Notes: a model not told the origin generated them from the sequence alone. Shown: positions 19,670 through 29,880, counted from the first letter of the stretch. The stretch: DNA of 64,000 nt from Erwinia endophytica (GCF_009295515.1 NZ_RQVV01000003.1:186001-250000), one strand, 5' to 3'. Translations and numbers: made by a program.

Positions 19670-19915
19670 TTAACTTGGCACATTTTCCTGACAACATGCA
19701 GAAGTCGCCCCCTGTCAGACGGGACTGTCTGTCCGGCAACGTGGCAGAATAAGCTATGGCGCATCCATCGCGGATTTGTGATCGCGATGAGCAACAGATG
19801 CTAAATTTTGCCATTTTAATCCAGAGCCGGACCGTCAGCATAAGGTGGCGGCGGAATATTCCTTCGTAGACTGCACATTATCAGGAAATCAACCCATTCA
19901 CGGAGGAAGAGAATC

Positions 19916-20950
19916 ATGAGTCAGGCAATTTTGTCAGGGATCCTCTGGCATCTGGTCGGTGCCGCCAGTGCCGCTTGCTTTTACGCCCCGTTCAAAAAGG
20001 TTCGCCACTGGTCATGGGAGACCATGTGGGCGGTGGGCGGCTTTATGTCGTGGATCGTGCTGCCATGGGCGGTCAGCGCCATTTTACTACCCGATATATG
20101 GCATTATTACCGTTCTTTTTCTCTCTCACAGTGGCTGCCGGTCTTCCTGTTCGGCGCGATGTGGGGGGTGGGTAATATCAATTATGGCCTGACCATGCGT
20201 TATCTGGGCATGTCGATGGGGATTGGCATTGCCATCGGTATCACCTTAGTGGTGGGAACGCTGATGACGCCGTTGCTGCAAGGACGGTTTGTCGAATTGT
20301 TCAGTTCTGCTGGCGGCCGGTTGACGCTGTCAGGCGTACTGGTCGCATTAGCAGGCGTGGCGATTGTCTCCCGCGCGGGATTACTGAAAGAGCGGGCGAT
20401 GGGAATTGCCGCTGAAGAGTTTAATTTGCACAAAGGGCTGCTACTGGCCGTTCTGTGCGGCATATTTTCCGCAGGAATGTCCTTTGCGATGAACGCCGCC
20501 AAACCCATGCATCATGCCGCGACGGAATCAGGCATTGATCCGCTGTACAGTGCGCTGCCAAGCTATGTGGTTATCATGGGCGGCGGAGCGGTGGTTAATC
20601 TCGGTTTCTGCTTTTTCCGCCTCGCTACCCAGGCCAACCTCTCAGTCAGGGCCGATTTTTCAGTCGTAAAATCATTGTTGATAAGCAACGTACTGTTGTC
20701 ATTGCTCGGCGGGACGATGTGGTATCTGCAATTTTTCTTCTATGCCTGGGGACACGCCCGTATTCCAGCGCAGTACGATTTCATCAGTTGGATGCTGCAC
20801 ATGAGTTTCTATGTGCTGTGCGGTGGTCTGGTCGGGCTGATGCTAAAAGAATGGAAAAACGTCGGGCGTCGTCCGGTGAGTGTACTGTGTGGCGGCTGCG
20901 TTATGATTATTATTGCCGCCAATATTGTGGGCATCGGCATGATGTTCTGA
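19916..20950 (+). CDS. rhaT: L-rhamnose-proton symporter RhaT
   Basis: Inner-membrane L-rhamnose:H+ symporter of the drug/metabolite transporter fold, 344 residues with ten predicted helices, the same length as E. coli. Diagnostic segments are [25 protein letters not shown] near 11-35 and the Gly-rich [20 protein letters not shown] near 97-116. RBS GGAGGAAGAGAATC. It is convergent with rhaS, only 82 bp stop to stop. In E. coli rhaR lies in this position. Expression is expected to depend on RhaS and CRP, but no full-length RhaS site upstream is as clear as the one at rhaB. Confidence 0.97.
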   Translation: MSQAILSGILWHLVGAASAACFYAPFKKVRHWSWETMWAVGGFMSWIVLPWAVSAILLPDIWHYYRSFSLSQWLPVFLFGAMWGVGNINYGLTMRYLGMSMGIGIAIGITLVVGTLMTPLLQGRFVELFSSAGGRLTLSGVLVALAGVAIVSRAGLLKERAMGIAAEEFNLHKGLLLAVLCGIFSAGMSFAMNAAKPMHHAATESGIDPLYSALPSYVVIMGGGAVVNLGFCFFRLATQANLSVRADFSVVKSLLISNVLLSLLGGTMWYLQFFFYAWGHARIPAQYDFISWMLHMSFYVLCGGLVGLMLKEWKNVGRRPVSVLCGGCVMIIIAANIVGIGMMF

Positions 20951-21032
20951 ATATCATCCGGGGCCATAGTGCAGATACCCTCTGAACAAAACAGTCTTAA
21001 CGTGGAATGTTATTCATTCTTCCAGACGGCCC

Positions 21033-21857
21033 CTAGAGGTCATTTTGTCTGATGGCCCGTGGCGACGTGCCGAACTCACGCTTAAACAGGGTAGAAAAGT
21101 GATTGCTGTCACCAAATCCGCAATGAAAAGCGATGTCTGTTATTCGCATCTCACTGTGTCGCAGCAGGTGCCGGGCTTGCAACAACCGCAAGCGGTTGAG
21201 GTAGCGCTGCGGCGTGCTGCCGGTTTGTTGCTTCATCTGGCGATGCAATGTGCGCAATGAAAGCGAAAAGGTATCCGCCACCACTTCCCAGTCCACTTCT
21301 TCGCTGAAATGCTCGGCCAGCCAGTCGAGCAGTCCACGCATCCGGCCATTCTGGTCGTCTCCTGGCTGTTCACTGCAGCCACGGCGTAGCAGGAGCAGCA
21401 ATTGCATAAAACGCATCTCCTGTTCAGCCTGCACTTCCAGCGTAAACGGCAAGGCGGGTTTTTCCATCTCATTAATTAACAATCTGGCTTTCTCCAGCAC
21501 TTTATTACTGACGCGCCAGTGGGAAGGGTAATAGCCCTCACATTCCTGTGGTAACAGATGATGGTAGCCAGTAATGAAACGAAACGCCTCCGGGCCGCGA
21601 AATAACACATTGGTCAGGAACAACTGGTCGGTTTTCTCGTAAAGATGCCGATCATGGTCGCGTACGAAACAGACGCACCCGCCGCAGAGTGAGCGTGGTT
21701 CACCGTTAAAAATATGAACGCCGGCCCCTTGTTCGACGATGACGATTTCATGAAAGTCATCGTGATAATGCTCCGGGAAAGCCACCTGTGGCGTCCGGGG
21801 TTCAATCGCCACCGGTCCACCGTCGGAGAAAAAATCCACACTATGCAACACGGTCAT
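21033..21857 (-). CDS. rhaS: L-rhamnose activator RhaS
   Basis: AraC/XylS family activator, 274 residues. The N-terminal cupin (1-165) binds L-rhamnose, and the start [10 protein letters not shown] with [27 protein letters not shown] matches RhaS and not RhaR. The C-terminal AraC domain carries two helix-turn-helix units ([19 protein letters not shown] near 200 and [25 protein letters not shown] near 245). RhaS activates rhaBAD and rhaT. It is divergent from rhaB with a 299-bp control region. No rhaR gene is present between rhaS and rhaT or elsewhere in the window. Confidence 0.96.
   Translation of the reverse strand: MTVLHSVDFFSDGGPVAIEPRTPQVAFPEHYHDDFHEIVIVEQGAGVHIFNGEPRSLCGGCVCFVRDHDRHLYEKTDQLFLTNVLFRGPEAFRFITGYHHLLPQECEGYYPSHWRVSNKVLEKARLLINEMEKPALPFTLEVQAEQEMRFMQLLLLLRRGCSEQPGDDQNGRMRGLLDWLAEHFSEEVDWEVVADTFSLSLRTLHRQMKQQTGSTPQRYLNRLRLLQARHLLRHSEMRITDIAFHCGFGDSNHFSTLFKREFGTSPRAIRQNDL
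21521..21528 (+). other. KOPS (FtsK orienting sequence)
   Basis: GGGAAGGG on the plus strand, inside rhaS, pointing towards dif. Confidence 0.6.
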
Positions 21858-22029
21858 GATTTGCTCTCCTTGTCATTTCATTGCAGCGGTCTACTGTCAG
21901 ATCCTGCCTCTTCGTCCTAAATTCTCGACAGAAAAAGTCGCGCCGCCAACTGATTATTCAATAACTGGTCAGGTGATATACAGAATTGCGCGTCAGGTCA
22001 CATCCGCTCCCGCCACTGTTAGAAATAAA

Positions 22030-22049
22030 AACGTGAGCTACTTCACGTT
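22030..22049. promoter_or_regulatory. CRP site of rhaBAD
   Basis: AACGTGAGCTACTTCACGTT is a perfect palindrome with the CRP core GTGA-N6-TCAC. It lies immediately upstream of the RhaS site, the same order as in the E. coli rhaBAD promoter, so catabolite control of rhamnose use is retained. Confidence 0.85.
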
Positions 22050-22050
22050 C

Positions 22051-22100
22051 ATCTTTGTGGTGCTGCCAGCCCCCGGCAATGGCTGGCAGTAGCAGGAAGG
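22051..22100 (+). promoter_or_regulatory. RhaS binding site of rhaBAD (two 17-bp half-sites)
   Basis: Half-site 1 is ATCTTTGTGGTGCTGCC (22051-22067) and half-site 2 is TGGCAGTAGCAGGAAGG (22084-22100), separated by 16 bp. This is exactly the arrangement of E. coli rhaBAD. From memory of the E. coli sequence, 11 of 17 and 13 of 17 bases agree. The central part also forms a 9-bp-arm inverted repeat (CTGCCAGCC/GGCTGGCAG). A -10 candidate TACACT lies at 22120-22125 and the half-site overlaps the -35 position, as in E. coli. Confidence 0.8.
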
Positions 22101-22156
22101 TACTAAATTTGCTGACTTTTACACTGATGGTATTGAACAGACAGGAAGCCAATGCC

Positions 22157-23629
22157 ATGAGCATGCGAAATTGTATTGCCATTGATCTGGGCGCATCGAG
22201 CGGACGTGTAATGCTGGCCCGTTTTGATTCTCGCCGCGGGGAACTTCAGTTGGAGGAAGTTGCCCGCTGTAAAAACAGTCTGGTCACCGTTGATGATCAT
22301 CAGTGCTGGGATATTGAGGCGCTTGAGACGTTTATCATCGATTCGTTGAACAAGCTGGAGCCACAGGGAATGGCGGTGGACAGTATTGGCATCGATACCT
22401 GGGGGGTGGATTACATTCTGCTGGATAAGGCTGGGCAACGTATTGGTCTGCCGATCGCCTACCGCGATGATCGCACCCATGGGGTACTGGAGCGCGCTTG
22501 TCAGGAACTGGGACGTGAAACAATCTATCAGCGTACCGGTATTCAATTCTTGCCATTCAATACCCTCTATCAGCTACGCGTATTATGCGAAAGCCAGGCC
22601 CCCTGGTTGAATGAGGTGCAGTATGCGCTGATGATCCCCGACTACTTTCATTATCGGCTGACCGGAGAGGCCAACTGGGAATACACCAATGCCACCACGA
22701 CTCAGTTGCTGAATATTCACAGCGGCGAGTGGGATCCCCTGTTGTTGAAATGGACTGGCGCGAAACCGGACTGGTTCGGTAAACCTTCATCGCCGGGACG
22801 AAAAGTCGGCAACTGGCAGACCGCTGCCGGGCGGGATGTGCCGGTGATTGCGGTGGCGACACATGATACCGCCAGTGCGGTATTGGCCGCGCCGCTGGCA
22901 GGAAATGATGCCGCCTGGCTTAGTTCGGGCACCTGGTCGCTGATGGGGTTTGAGAGTTTCACGCCCTGTAACGATGAGGCCGCCCTCGCCGCCAATATTA
23001 CCAATGAAGGTGGTGCTGAAGGGCGTTATCGGGTGTTGAAAAACATTATGGGACTGTGGCTGCTCCAGCGAGTCTGCAGTGAAGAGGCCATTGAGGATCT
23101 GCGTACACTGGTAAAAGAGGCTGAAGCTCAGCCAGCCTGCCGTTCGCTGGTTAATCCTAACGACCCACGTTTTATCAATCCAGCCAGCATGGTGCGCGAA
23201 ATTCAGAAGGCATGTGACGAGCAGGGGATGCCCGTCCCCACAACCATCGCCGCCCTGGCCCGTTGTATTTTTGACAGCCTGGCGCTCTATTACCGCCAGG
23301 TGTTGGAAGAGCTGGAGACGGTACGCGGCAGGGCGTTCAATCAACTCCATATCGTTGGCGGTGGGTGCCAGAATCCGCTGTTAAACCAACTGTGTGCCGA
23401 TGTGTGCGGTATCCCGGTGGTGGCAGGCCCGGTTGAGGCTTCAACCCTGGGCAATATCGGTAGCCAGTTGATTGCCAGTGGTGATGTGCGCGACGTGACC
23501 GCATTCCGCCAATTGATCACGCAAAACTTCCGTTTACAGACTTTTACCCCACAAGCCAGTGACGTCTACCGCCAGAATTGGCCACTTTTTCAGTCACTGA
23601 CACATACCGCTAAGGAGCTATGTATATGA
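22157..23629 (+). CDS. rhaB: L-rhamnulokinase
   Basis: FGGY-family sugar kinase that phosphorylates L-rhamnulose to L-rhamnulose 1-phosphate in the cytoplasm; 490 residues against 489 in E. coli. The N-terminal phosphate-binding motif is [16 protein letters not shown] (8-23), followed by the substrate segment [16 protein letters not shown] near 80. The C-terminal ATP-binding part includes [16 protein letters not shown] near 400. ATG 22157 is chosen because AGGAAG at 22143-22148 is eight bases upstream; the long open frame before it covers the promoter. The stop codon overlaps the rhaA start (ATGA). Confidence 0.97.
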   Translation: MSMRNCIAIDLGASSGRVMLARFDSRRGELQLEEVARCKNSLVTVDDHQCWDIEALETFIIDSLNKLEPQGMAVDSIGIDTWGVDYILLDKAGQRIGLPIAYRDDRTHGVLERACQELGRETIYQRTGIQFLPFNTLYQLRVLCESQAPWLNEVQYALMIPDYFHYRLTGEANWEYTNATTTQLLNIHSGEWDPLLLKWTGAKPDWFGKPSSPGRKVGNWQTAAGRDVPVIAVATHDTASAVLAAPLAGNDAAWLSSGTWSLMGFESFTPCNDEAALAANITNEGGAEGRYRVLKNIMGLWLLQRVCSEEAIEDLRTLVKEAEAQPACRSLVNPNDPRFINPASMVREIQKACDEQGMPVPTTIAALARCIFDSLALYYRQVLEELETVRGRAFNQLHIVGGGCQNPLLNQLCADVCGIPVVAGPVEASTLGNIGSQLIASGDVRDVTAFRQLITQNFRLQTFTPQASDVYRQNWPLFQSLTHTAKELCI

Positions 23630-24882
23630 CCCGAGCAATCGAACAGATGTTCGAACTGGCGAAACAGCGTTTTGCTGAAGTAGGCATTGATGTCAACGCC
23701 GCAATGGCTCAGCTGGATAAGATGCCCATTTCCATGCATTGCTGGCAGGGTGATGATGTTCGTGGCTTTGAAAATCCACAGGGTTCCCTGACGGGCGGTA
23801 TCCAGGCTACCGGTAACTATCCGGGCAAGGCGCGTAATGCTGTCGAACTGCGTGCCGACCTGGATAAAGCGATGTCGCTGATCCCTGGCCCGAAAAGACT
23901 CAATCTGCATGCGATTTATCTGGAAAGCGATACGCCGGTTGCACGGAGCGATATTGAACCGAAGCACTTTGCGCACTGGGTCGAATGGGCCAAAGCCAGA
24001 CATCTCGGACTGGATTTTAATCCCTCCTGCTTCTCGCATCCGCTAAGTGAAAGTGGCTTTACGCTGTCCAGCGCCAGCAAAGAAATCCGCCAGTTCTGGA
24101 TTGAACACTGTAAAGCCAGTCGCCGGGTTTCTGCTTCATTCGGCGAACAATTGGGTACTCCTTCAGTGATGAACATCTGGGTACCGGACGGCATGAAAGA
24201 TCTGACGGTTGATCGTTTCGCGCCACGTCAGCGTCTGATGGATGCGCTGGATGAGGTGATCAGCGAAAAACTGAGCCTGGCCCATCATATTGATGCCGTT
24301 GAGAGCAAATTGTTCGGTATCGGCGCTGAAAGTTACACCGTGGGTTCTAATGAGTTTTACCTGGGCTACGCCGCCAGCCGTCAGACCGCGCTGACCCTGG
24401 ATGCCGGTCATTTCCATCCCACTGAGGTGATTTCCGACAAAATCTCCACCGTCATGCTGTATGTGCCGCGCCTGTTGTTGCACGTCAGTCGTCCGGTACG
24501 TTGGGACAGCGACCATGTGGTGTTACTGGATGATGAAACCCAGGCTATCGCCAACGAAATCGTTCGCCAGCGACTGTTTGACAAGGTGCATATCGGTCTG
24601 GACTTCTTCGATGCGTCCATCAATCGCATCGCTGCCTGGGTTATCGGTACGCGCAATGCGAAAAAAGCCTTACTCCGTGCGTTGCTGGAACCGGTGGAAC
24701 AGCTGAAAAAACTGGAACGGGAAGGCGATTACACTTCACGCCTCGCGCTGCTGGAAGAGCAGAAATGCTTGCCGTGGCAGGCGGTGTGGGAGGCTTACTG
24801 TCTGCATCACGACGTTCCGGCTGATGCCAGCTGGCTCGGTGAGGTGCGTCATTACGAACAACAAATTCTCAGTAAACGTTAA
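23626..24882 (+). CDS. rhaA: L-rhamnose isomerase
   Basis: Converts L-rhamnose to L-rhamnulose; a TIM-barrel metal-dependent aldose-ketose isomerase, 418 residues. Conserved active-site segments are [15 protein letters not shown] near 38-52, [11 protein letters not shown] near 128, the metal ligands around [19 protein letters not shown] near 226 and [15 protein letters not shown] near 258, and [16 protein letters not shown] [13 protein letters not shown] near 324. The start ATG at 23626 is eight bases after AAGGAG and overlaps the rhaB stop. An ATG at 23620 is too close to that site. It is the second gene of rhaBADM. Confidence 0.97.
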   Translation: MTRAIEQMFELAKQRFAEVGIDVNAAMAQLDKMPISMHCWQGDDVRGFENPQGSLTGGIQATGNYPGKARNAVELRADLDKAMSLIPGPKRLNLHAIYLESDTPVARSDIEPKHFAHWVEWAKARHLGLDFNPSCFSHPLSESGFTLSSASKEIRQFWIEHCKASRRVSASFGEQLGTPSVMNIWVPDGMKDLTVDRFAPRQRLMDALDEVISEKLSLAHHIDAVESKLFGIGAESYTVGSNEFYLGYAASRQTALTLDAGHFHPTEVISDKISTVMLYVPRLLLHVSRPVRWDSDHVVLLDDETQAIANEIVRQRLFDKVHIGLDFFDASINRIAAWVIGTRNAKKALLRALLEPVEQLKKLEREGDYTSRLALLEEQKCLPWQAVWEAYCLHHDVPADASWLGEVRHYEQQILSKR

Positions 24883-24891
24883 GGGTGCAAC

Positions 24892-25734
24892 ATGCAACAC
24901 ATTCTGACTTCATGGTTTGTCCAGGGAATGGTCAAGGCTACCAGCGATATGTGGCTGAAAGGATGGGACGAGCGCAACGGCGGTAACGTCAGTCTGCGTT
25001 TGCTGGATGAAGAGGTAAAACCCTTCGCGCAGGATTTTTATCGTGAACCCCGGACGGTTGAGTTGACGCAGCCGGCGCCAGCATTGGCAAATTGCTGGTT
25101 TTTGGTGACAGGTTCAGGAAAATTCTTTCGCAACGTCCAGCTCGATCCTGCGGATAGTCTGGCATTACTGCGGGTCAGTGACGATGGCCGTGCCTACAGT
25201 ATTTTTTGGGGGCTAAGTAACGGTGGCCTGCCGACCTCTGAGTTGGCTTCACACTTCCAGTCCCACGGCGTGAGAATGAAAGTCAGCAACGGGGCAGACC
25301 GCGTGATTATGCACTGCCATGCCACCAACTTTATGTCATTAAGTTATGTGGTGGATTTAGATTCAGCACGTTTCACCCGTCTGTTGTGGGAAGGCAGCAC
25401 CGAATGTCTGGTGGTGTTCCCGGATGGTGTCGGGATCGTGCCATGGATGGTGCCGGGTACTGATGATATTGGTGATGCAACCGCAGAGAAGATGGCTTCG
25501 CACAGTCTGGTCATGTGGCCATTTCATGGCATCTTTGGCGCGGGCCCGACGCTGGACGAAACCTTTGGCTTGATCGATACCGCCGAAAAATCCTCAGAGG
25601 TGGTGGTGAAAGTGCTGTCGATGGGCGGGATGAAGCAAAGCATTACCACTCAGGAACTGATTGCGCTGGGCAAACGTTTCAATGTCAAACCGTGGCAGGC
25701 GGCACTGGAGGCAAGGCATCCTTATGTTGCGTAA
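24892..25734 (+). CDS. rhaD: Rhamnulose-1-phosphate aldolase
   Basis: Class II zinc aldolase that splits L-rhamnulose 1-phosphate into dihydroxyacetone phosphate and L-lactaldehyde; 280 residues, a few longer than E. coli RhaD. Fold motifs are [19 protein letters not shown] at 19-37, the phosphate-binding [10 protein letters not shown] near 76, and the metal ligands in [13 protein letters not shown] near 140. The acid/base Glu lies in the segment preceding [22 protein letters not shown]. The last 11 bases overlap rhaM. The downstream fate of L-lactaldehyde (fucO or aldA) is not encoded here. Confidence 0.96.
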   Translation: MQHILTSWFVQGMVKATSDMWLKGWDERNGGNVSLRLLDEEVKPFAQDFYREPRTVELTQPAPALANCWFLVTGSGKFFRNVQLDPADSLALLRVSDDGRAYSIFWGLSNGGLPTSELASHFQSHGVRMKVSNGADRVIMHCHATNFMSLSYVVDLDSARFTRLLWEGSTECLVVFPDGVGIVPWMVPGTDDIGDATAEKMASHSLVMWPFHGIFGAGPTLDETFGLIDTAEKSSEVVVKVLSMGGMKQSITTQELIALGKRFNVKPWQAALEARHPYVA

Positions 25735-26038
25735 AGCGTTTGTCATGCAGGTTCATCCTGACAAACATCAGGAATACCAGCAACGGCACAATCCCATCTG
25801 GCCGGAACTGGCACAAACGCTGAAAGAGCATGGCGCGCATCATTACAGTATTTTTCTTGATGCGCAACGTAACCTGCTGTTTGCCGTGGTATCCATAGAA
25901 TCGGAAGAACGCTGGAACGCCGTGGCACAAACCGAGGTATGCCAGCGTTGGTGGCGTTCAATGTGTGAACTGATGCCATCAAACGCCGACTGTAGCCCGA
26001 TAAGCGATGAGCTGTTACCGGTGTTTTATCTGGAGTAA
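25724..26038 (+). CDS. rhaM: L-rhamnose mutarotase
   Basis: Catalyses alpha-beta anomer interconversion of L-rhamnose, giving RhaA its preferred anomer. 104 residues as in E. coli, a ferredoxin-like dimeric alpha+beta barrel. Conserved residues include [19 protein letters not shown] with the catalytic His near 22 region (RHNPIWPEL), [11 protein letters not shown] and the WRSM segment with paired Trp (QRWWRSM). ATG 25724 overlaps the rhaD coding end by 11 bases; a longer frame from 25661 lies inside rhaD and was not used. A strong terminator follows. Confidence 0.96.
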   Translation: MLRKAFVMQVHPDKHQEYQQRHNPIWPELAQTLKEHGAHHYSIFLDAQRNLLFAVVSIESEERWNAVAQTEVCQRWWRSMCELMPSNADCSPISDELLPVFYLE

Positions 26039-26043
26039 AAAAG

Positions 26044-26068
26044 CGGGGCGATTGTCGCCCCGTTTTTT
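26044..26068. terminator. Rho-independent terminator after rhaM (bidirectional)
   Basis: Arms CGGGGCGA and TCGCCCCG with a three-base loop are followed by six T on the plus strand. The A-run before the stem gives a T-run on the minus strand, serving sotB, whose stop codon overlaps the tail. Confidence 0.88.
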
Positions 26069-27251
26069 AACCGTTAATCCGTAACTGTGGATAACGACGC
26101 ATACTCCATGCGCACCACGCTAACGAGAGCAAACCGATACTGCCGCCAACATAACCAATATTGGCCATATTCAAATGCAGACTGACCTGATTCCCCAGAA
26201 GTGCGCCGCCGCCAATCCCGATATTATAAATCCCGGACAGTAATGACATTGCCACATCGGTAGCATCCGGTGCCAGTGCCAGCACCCGCACCTGAACGGC
26301 CAGGCCAATAATCATCATCGACATGCCCCAGATAATGCAGAGTACTGAAATGGCCATACTGTGCGTAGCCGACAGATACAATGCCAGCATACACAGCGAA
26401 ATTAGCGCAATCGCCCCGAGTAAAAATGTCGCCGGATATTTGTTGCCCAGCGAACTGAACAAAATACTGCCGACAATACCGGCTGCCCCGAATATCAGTA
26501 GCAGGAAGGTGGTGAAATTATCCCCCATTGCCGCGACCCCCTGAATAAACGGCTCAATATAGCTATAAGCGGTATAATGGGCCGTCACCACAACGGCAAT
26601 CAGCAAATAAAGTGCGACCAGAGCAGGGCGCTTAAATAATATCGGCACACTTTTCAGTGAACCAGAGTGTTCGCTTGGCAATGCCGGCAGCAATTTCGCC
26701 AAACACAGCATGGTCGCTAACGCCATTACGCCTATTACCCCGAAGGTGCTCCGCCAGCCCAGATATTGGCCGATCAGCCGTCCTATCGGTAAGCCGAGCA
26801 CCATCGCCAGTGCGGTCCCCGTTGCCAGCATACTTAACGCCTGCGTTTTTTTACCTGGCGGTGCCACACGGATCGCCAGCGAGGCGGTGATTGACCAGAA
26901 GATAGCGTGCGCCAGCGCGATGCCAATTCGCGACACCACCAGAATACTGAAGCTCCAGGCAAAAGTGGACAGCGCGTGGCTGGCAATAAACAGCAGGAAG
27001 ATAGCAATTAACAGAAAACGTCGCTCAACCTGACGGGTCAGCAGCATCATCGGCAACGACATCAGCGCCACCACCCACGCATAGATGGTCAACATCAGTC
27101 CGACCTGTGCTGTATTCATAGAAAAACTGGTGGCGATATCGGACAACAGACCAACCGGCACAAATTCGGTGGTATTAAAAATAAAAGCAGCAATGGCTAA
27201 CATGATGACACGGAGCCATGCGGTTTTGCGTGAGACGGTGGTTGATTGCAT
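26067..27251 (-). CDS. sotB: Sugar efflux transporter SotB
   Basis: 12-helix MFS exporter, 394 residues (E. coli SotB 396). The N-terminus [36 protein letters not shown] is nearly that of E. coli SotB (YdeA), which exports arabinose and similar sugars and relieves sugar stress. The MFS motif [19 protein letters not shown] [27 protein letters not shown] lies in helices 4-5. The start is uncertain: ATG 27251 matches the known N-terminus, while a TTG at 27263 gives four more residues; neither has a strong ribosome site. It is convergent with rhaM and shares its terminator, but is not known to be part of rhamnose control. Confidence 0.92.
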   Translation of the reverse strand: MQSTTVSRKTAWLRVIMLAIAAFIFNTTEFVPVGLLSDIATSFSMNTAQVGLMLTIYAWVVALMSLPMMLLTRQVERRFLLIAIFLLFIASHALSTFAWSFSILVVSRIGIALAHAIFWSITASLAIRVAPPGKKTQALSMLATGTALAMVLGLPIGRLIGQYLGWRSTFGVIGVMALATMLCLAKLLPALPSEHSGSLKSVPILFKRPALVALYLLIAVVVTAHYTAYSYIEPFIQGVAAMGDNFTTFLLLIFGAAGIVGSILFSSLGNKYPATFLLGAIALISLCMLALYLSATHSMAISVLCIIWGMSMMIIGLAVQVRVLALAPDATDVAMSLLSGIYNIGIGGGALLGNQVSLHLNMANIGYVGGSIGLLSLAWCAWSMRRYPQLRING

Positions 27252-27657
27252 TGAAGTTAACAACTTATTAATGTTTGGTTAACTCCGCATTGGGCGGAAT
27301 TAGAGTAAAGTGCGCATATTGTGTTTTATTTATCGATCAGATGACATCCCCAAAAAACACTTTTTTGTAAATCAGATTATTTGCCCCGCAAATGGCTCTT
27401 CATCTTGTTTGACTGATGATGAGTGCGGTTTTGAAAGTAAAAAAACGGCCAGGTTGATCGCTACAATATTCTGATTTTGCTGTGACACGGACACTATCGA
27501 TCCTCATTGTCAGCTTAAGCTCGTAACACTTTCTTACCGATTCACACTGTGCAGCATCCTGCGACTCAGGCATTTCGCGGCATATTACGCTACCGTGGAT
27601 AGTTGACAGTGGCCGCCGCGCCACCCCTGTAACCTTTATTTATAAGGATGACACTTG
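27252..27657. other. sotB - dehydrogenase intergenic region
   Basis: 406 bp between divergent genes, AT-rich near sotB. It should hold both promoters. I see no clear palindrome, terminator or small gene in it. Confidence 0.4.
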
Positions 27658-28530
27658 ATGAATCAACGTCCCTCTGTCGCGGTATTGGGATTGGGCATGA
27701 TGGGTCATGCGTTTGCCGCCAACTTGCTGAAGAATGGTTTTACCACCTATGGCTGGAATCGTACCAAAGCACGAGGTGAAGACCTGAAAAGTGCGGGCAT
27801 GCAACTGACTGACAACCCGGAAGAGGCGGTTAAGCAAGCCGATGTCGTGATTACCATGTTGGCGGATGCCGCAACCACGGAAAATGTACTGAAACAGGCC
27901 TTGTCTTCATTGAAGCCAGGGGCGATTGTGACGCAAATGGGGACTATCGGTGTGGAATCGACCACCACATTGCTTGCCACATTTCGCGAACTGCGTCCTG
28001 ATGTGGTTTTTCTTGACGCGCCGGTTTCCGGTACTAAAACTCCCGCGGAAAATGCCCAGATAGTGGTGTTGGCAAGTGGTGATCGTGAACGAGCCAAAGC
28101 GATAGAGCCTGTTTTTGCCGCGATTGCTAAAGGAACAAAATGGCTGGGGGAGGCGGGGGCAGCATCACGCATGAAACTGGTAGTGAACGCGTGGTTAATG
28201 TCCATGGTACAGGGACTGTCGGAAAGTACCCAAATAGCTCATGAGTTGGGATTCACGCCGGAGGAATTCTGGAGCGTACTGGACGGTGGCCCACTGGCCG
28301 TACCTTACGTCAAAGGGAAACTCGACATGATCGGCGGAGGTGACTACGAACCGCAAATGCATCTGGCCTGGGCGTTGAAAGACGTCAAACTGGCGTTGGC
28401 GGCCGCGCCGAACAGTCAACTCCCGGGACTGAAGTTGATTTCAGACGTCTGGCAGAATGCAGTCGATAGCGGCTACGGCGAGAAAGATCTCTCGGTTATC
28501 TACCAATATTTAATGGAAAAAAAACAATAG
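27658..28530 (+). CDS. NAD(P)-dependent beta-hydroxyacid dehydrogenase family protein
   Basis: 290-residue protein of the 3-hydroxyisobutyrate / 6-phosphogluconate dehydrogenase superfamily. The Rossmann motif VAVLGLGMMGHAFAANLLKNG covers 8-28, followed by WNRTKAR with the Arg expected for NADP preference. The substrate motif DAPVSGTKTPAEN is near 119-131. The catalytic lysine of the family is replaced in its usual place by the segment ASRMKLVVNAWLMS (K near 174). Related proteins include imine reductases and glyoxylate/succinic semialdehyde reductases, so the substrate is open. ATG 27658 has AAGGA nine bases upstream. Single gene. Confidence 0.82.
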   Translation: MNQRPSVAVLGLGMMGHAFAANLLKNGFTTYGWNRTKARGEDLKSAGMQLTDNPEEAVKQADVVITMLADAATTENVLKQALSSLKPGAIVTQMGTIGVESTTTLLATFRELRPDVVFLDAPVSGTKTPAENAQIVVLASGDRERAKAIEPVFAAIAKGTKWLGEAGAASRMKLVVNAWLMSMVQGLSESTQIAHELGFTPEEFWSVLDGGPLAVPYVKGKLDMIGGGDYEPQMHLAWALKDVKLALAAAPNSQLPGLKLISDVWQNAVDSGYGEKDLSVIYQYLMEKKQ

Positions 28531-28741
28531 AGGCTGGCTGGTCGGTCATTGACCGACTGGCATAAATCATCTATTTTTCAGTGTAATAAGGGGAAAAGCA
28601 GTAATCGCTTAAGGCGAATCTTCTAAAGTGCAACTATATTTGTTATATTAATTAAACATTTTTCAATACTTTACTGATTTTTAATGCTTTTTAAGACCAC
28701 CCTGCCAAGGGTGATGCGCAGCCAAAAGCAAGGATCCGAAC

Positions 28742-29221
28742 ATGCTTGATATTCGTTTCCCTACGGCCTTACAAATGGTGCTCAGTGTGGCCTATGCGGA
28801 GCGGGAAGGTAAACGCAGCACCAGTAAAACTCTGGCAACAGGCCTTGAGGCTAACCCCAGTTTCGTCCGTAAGATGATGGTGCCGCTGACCCGTGACGGT
28901 ATCATTGTTTCAACGTTGGGCCGCAGCGGAACCATCCGACTGGGACGGCCGGCGGAAGCAATTACACTCTGTGACATCTATATGTCGGTACTGGAAGATA
29001 AACCATTGCTGGCAGGGCGGCCTGAAGTTCCGGCACGTTGTCTGGTCAGCGCCAACACCTGTTGGTTCTTTAAAGAACTGGCGCGAGAGGCTGAGCAGGC
29101 CTCGATGAATGTGCTGGCCAGGCGCACAGTAGCCGATGCGTTGAAAGAGATTTACGAGCGGGATCGCCGCTGTCCTGAAGATCGTCGCGAGACGCCAAAA
29201 GAGGCGGAAAACGCCGAATAG
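28742..29221 (+). CDS. Rrf2-family transcriptional regulator
   Basis: 159-residue Rrf2-type winged-helix protein. The DNA-binding part (1-75) includes MLDIRFPTALQMVLSVAYAEREG and LATGLEANPSFVRKMMVPLTRDGIIVSTLGRSGTIRLGRP, the typical wing. Two cysteines (PARCLVSANTCWF near 99-107) lie where Rrf2 members such as IscR carry cluster ligands, but the three-Cys IscR pattern is not complete. It may belong to the NsrR/YwnA-like group that senses thiol, nitric oxide or aldehyde stress. The target could be the dehydrogenase upstream, but the genes are separate units (211 bp apart). A Rho-independent terminator follows. Confidence 0.85.
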   Translation: MLDIRFPTALQMVLSVAYAEREGKRSTSKTLATGLEANPSFVRKMMVPLTRDGIIVSTLGRSGTIRLGRPAEAITLCDIYMSVLEDKPLLAGRPEVPARCLVSANTCWFFKELAREAEQASMNVLARRTVADALKEIYERDRRCPEDRRETPKEAENAE

Positions 29222-29242
29222 TGCTTCATTTCCTCCTGAAAG

Positions 29243-29278
29243 AAAAACCGGCTATCTGATGATGTCCCGGTTTTTTTT
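29243..29278 (+). terminator. Rho-independent terminator after the Rrf2-family gene
   Basis: Arms AAAAACCGG and CCGGTTTTT with a 15-base loop, followed by a run of T, 21 bases after the stop codon. Confidence 0.75.
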
Positions 29279-29385
29279 ATGTCCTGAAATGTCCGCCGCC
29301 TTTCTTCTATTTGAGCCATCAATAAACCACAGGTTGCGCGACCTCAGTTTCTCTGACGGTATCAATCGCGATGGTCATGAATCGC

Positions 29386-29416
29386 ATTAAATGCAACAAT
29401 TAAACTTGCATTTAAT
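29386..29416. promoter_or_regulatory. 11-bp inverted repeat upstream of the MarA-like gene
   Basis: ATTAAATGCAA and TTGCATTTAAT are perfect 11-bp arms separated by nine bases, about 114 bp before the start of the MarA-like gene. The length and spacing suggest a dimeric repressor site. The regulator is unknown; no repressor gene is adjacent except the Rrf2 gene upstream. Confidence 0.55.
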
Positions 29417-29529
29417 ACAAGGGCGTTCTACGGTAGGTAAGTGCACTTGTTAAAGTTACTTTTACTCAGCTTGCGGTAAAAGGTCAAGATAAGAAAAGGT
29501 TGTGACTATATAAGCGTTAAGGGGAAACC

Positions 29530-29871
29530 ATGAGTCATGATGATTTTATTAACGATCTTGTAACGTGGATCGACACTCATATTGAAGGGAAGATGGACCT
29601 GGATACCGTCGCCCGACGTGCTGGTTATTCAAAATGGCACCTTCAGAGAATGTTCAAGCAACATACTGGCTACGCGCTGGGTGAGTATATTCGAGCCCGG
29701 CGTCTGAAAAAATCGGCTGAACGTCTCGCTCAGGGAGGAGAACCAATTCTGGATGTTGCTATTTCTTTTGGTTTCGACTCCCAACAGTCGTTTAACCGCA
29801 GCTTTAAACGCCAGTTCGGGCAATCTCCGGGGGCCTGGCGTCGTCAGGTTCAGGTCAGCGCCTGCTCTTAA
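29530..29871 (+). CDS. AraC-family regulator of the MarA/SoxS/RamA group
   Basis: 113-residue stand-alone AraC DNA-binding domain with two helix-turn-helix motifs: LDTVARRAGYSKWHLQRMFKQHTG near 22-45 and ILDVAISFGFDSQQSFNRSFKRQFGQSP near 73-100. The GYSKWHLQRMF segment is the MarA/SoxS/RamA/Rob recognition helix. Such proteins act as monomers at marboxes of efflux, porin and oxidative-stress genes and are controlled by their own synthesis rather than by a ligand. No marR or soxR partner lies beside it, so I do not give it one of those names. RBS AAGGGGAAACC. Confidence 0.88.
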   Translation: MSHDDFINDLVTWIDTHIEGKMDLDTVARRAGYSKWHLQRMFKQHTGYALGEYIRARRLKKSAERLAQGGEPILDVAISFGFDSQQSFNRSFKRQFGQSPGAWRRQVQVSACS

Positions 29872-29880
29872 CTGTCTTAA

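Larger units (their letters stand above)
29222..29529. other. Rrf2 gene - MarA-like gene intergenic region
   Basis: 308 bp without a gene. It holds the terminator of the Rrf2 gene and an 11-bp-arm inverted repeat before the MarA-like gene, both listed separately. Confidence 0.5.

Noticed and set aside
19776-19849. Possible CRP and RhaS sites upstream of rhaT
   Set aside because: The CRP-like TGTGA has a poor second arm, and the TTGCC / GTCAG pieces are spaced about 20 instead of 16 bp, so the match is too weak to call.
29401-29470. Search for Tus-binding Ter sites near the terminus
   Set aside because: AT-rich stretches with GTTAAAGTTACTTT-like words do not fit the Ter consensus; no Ter site was found in the window by eye.
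29530-29871. Naming the AraC-type gene soxS, marA or ramA
   Set aside because: The N-terminus starts like SoxS (MSH..I.DL..WID) but the body is nearer to MarA/RamA, and no soxR, marR or ramR lies beside it.
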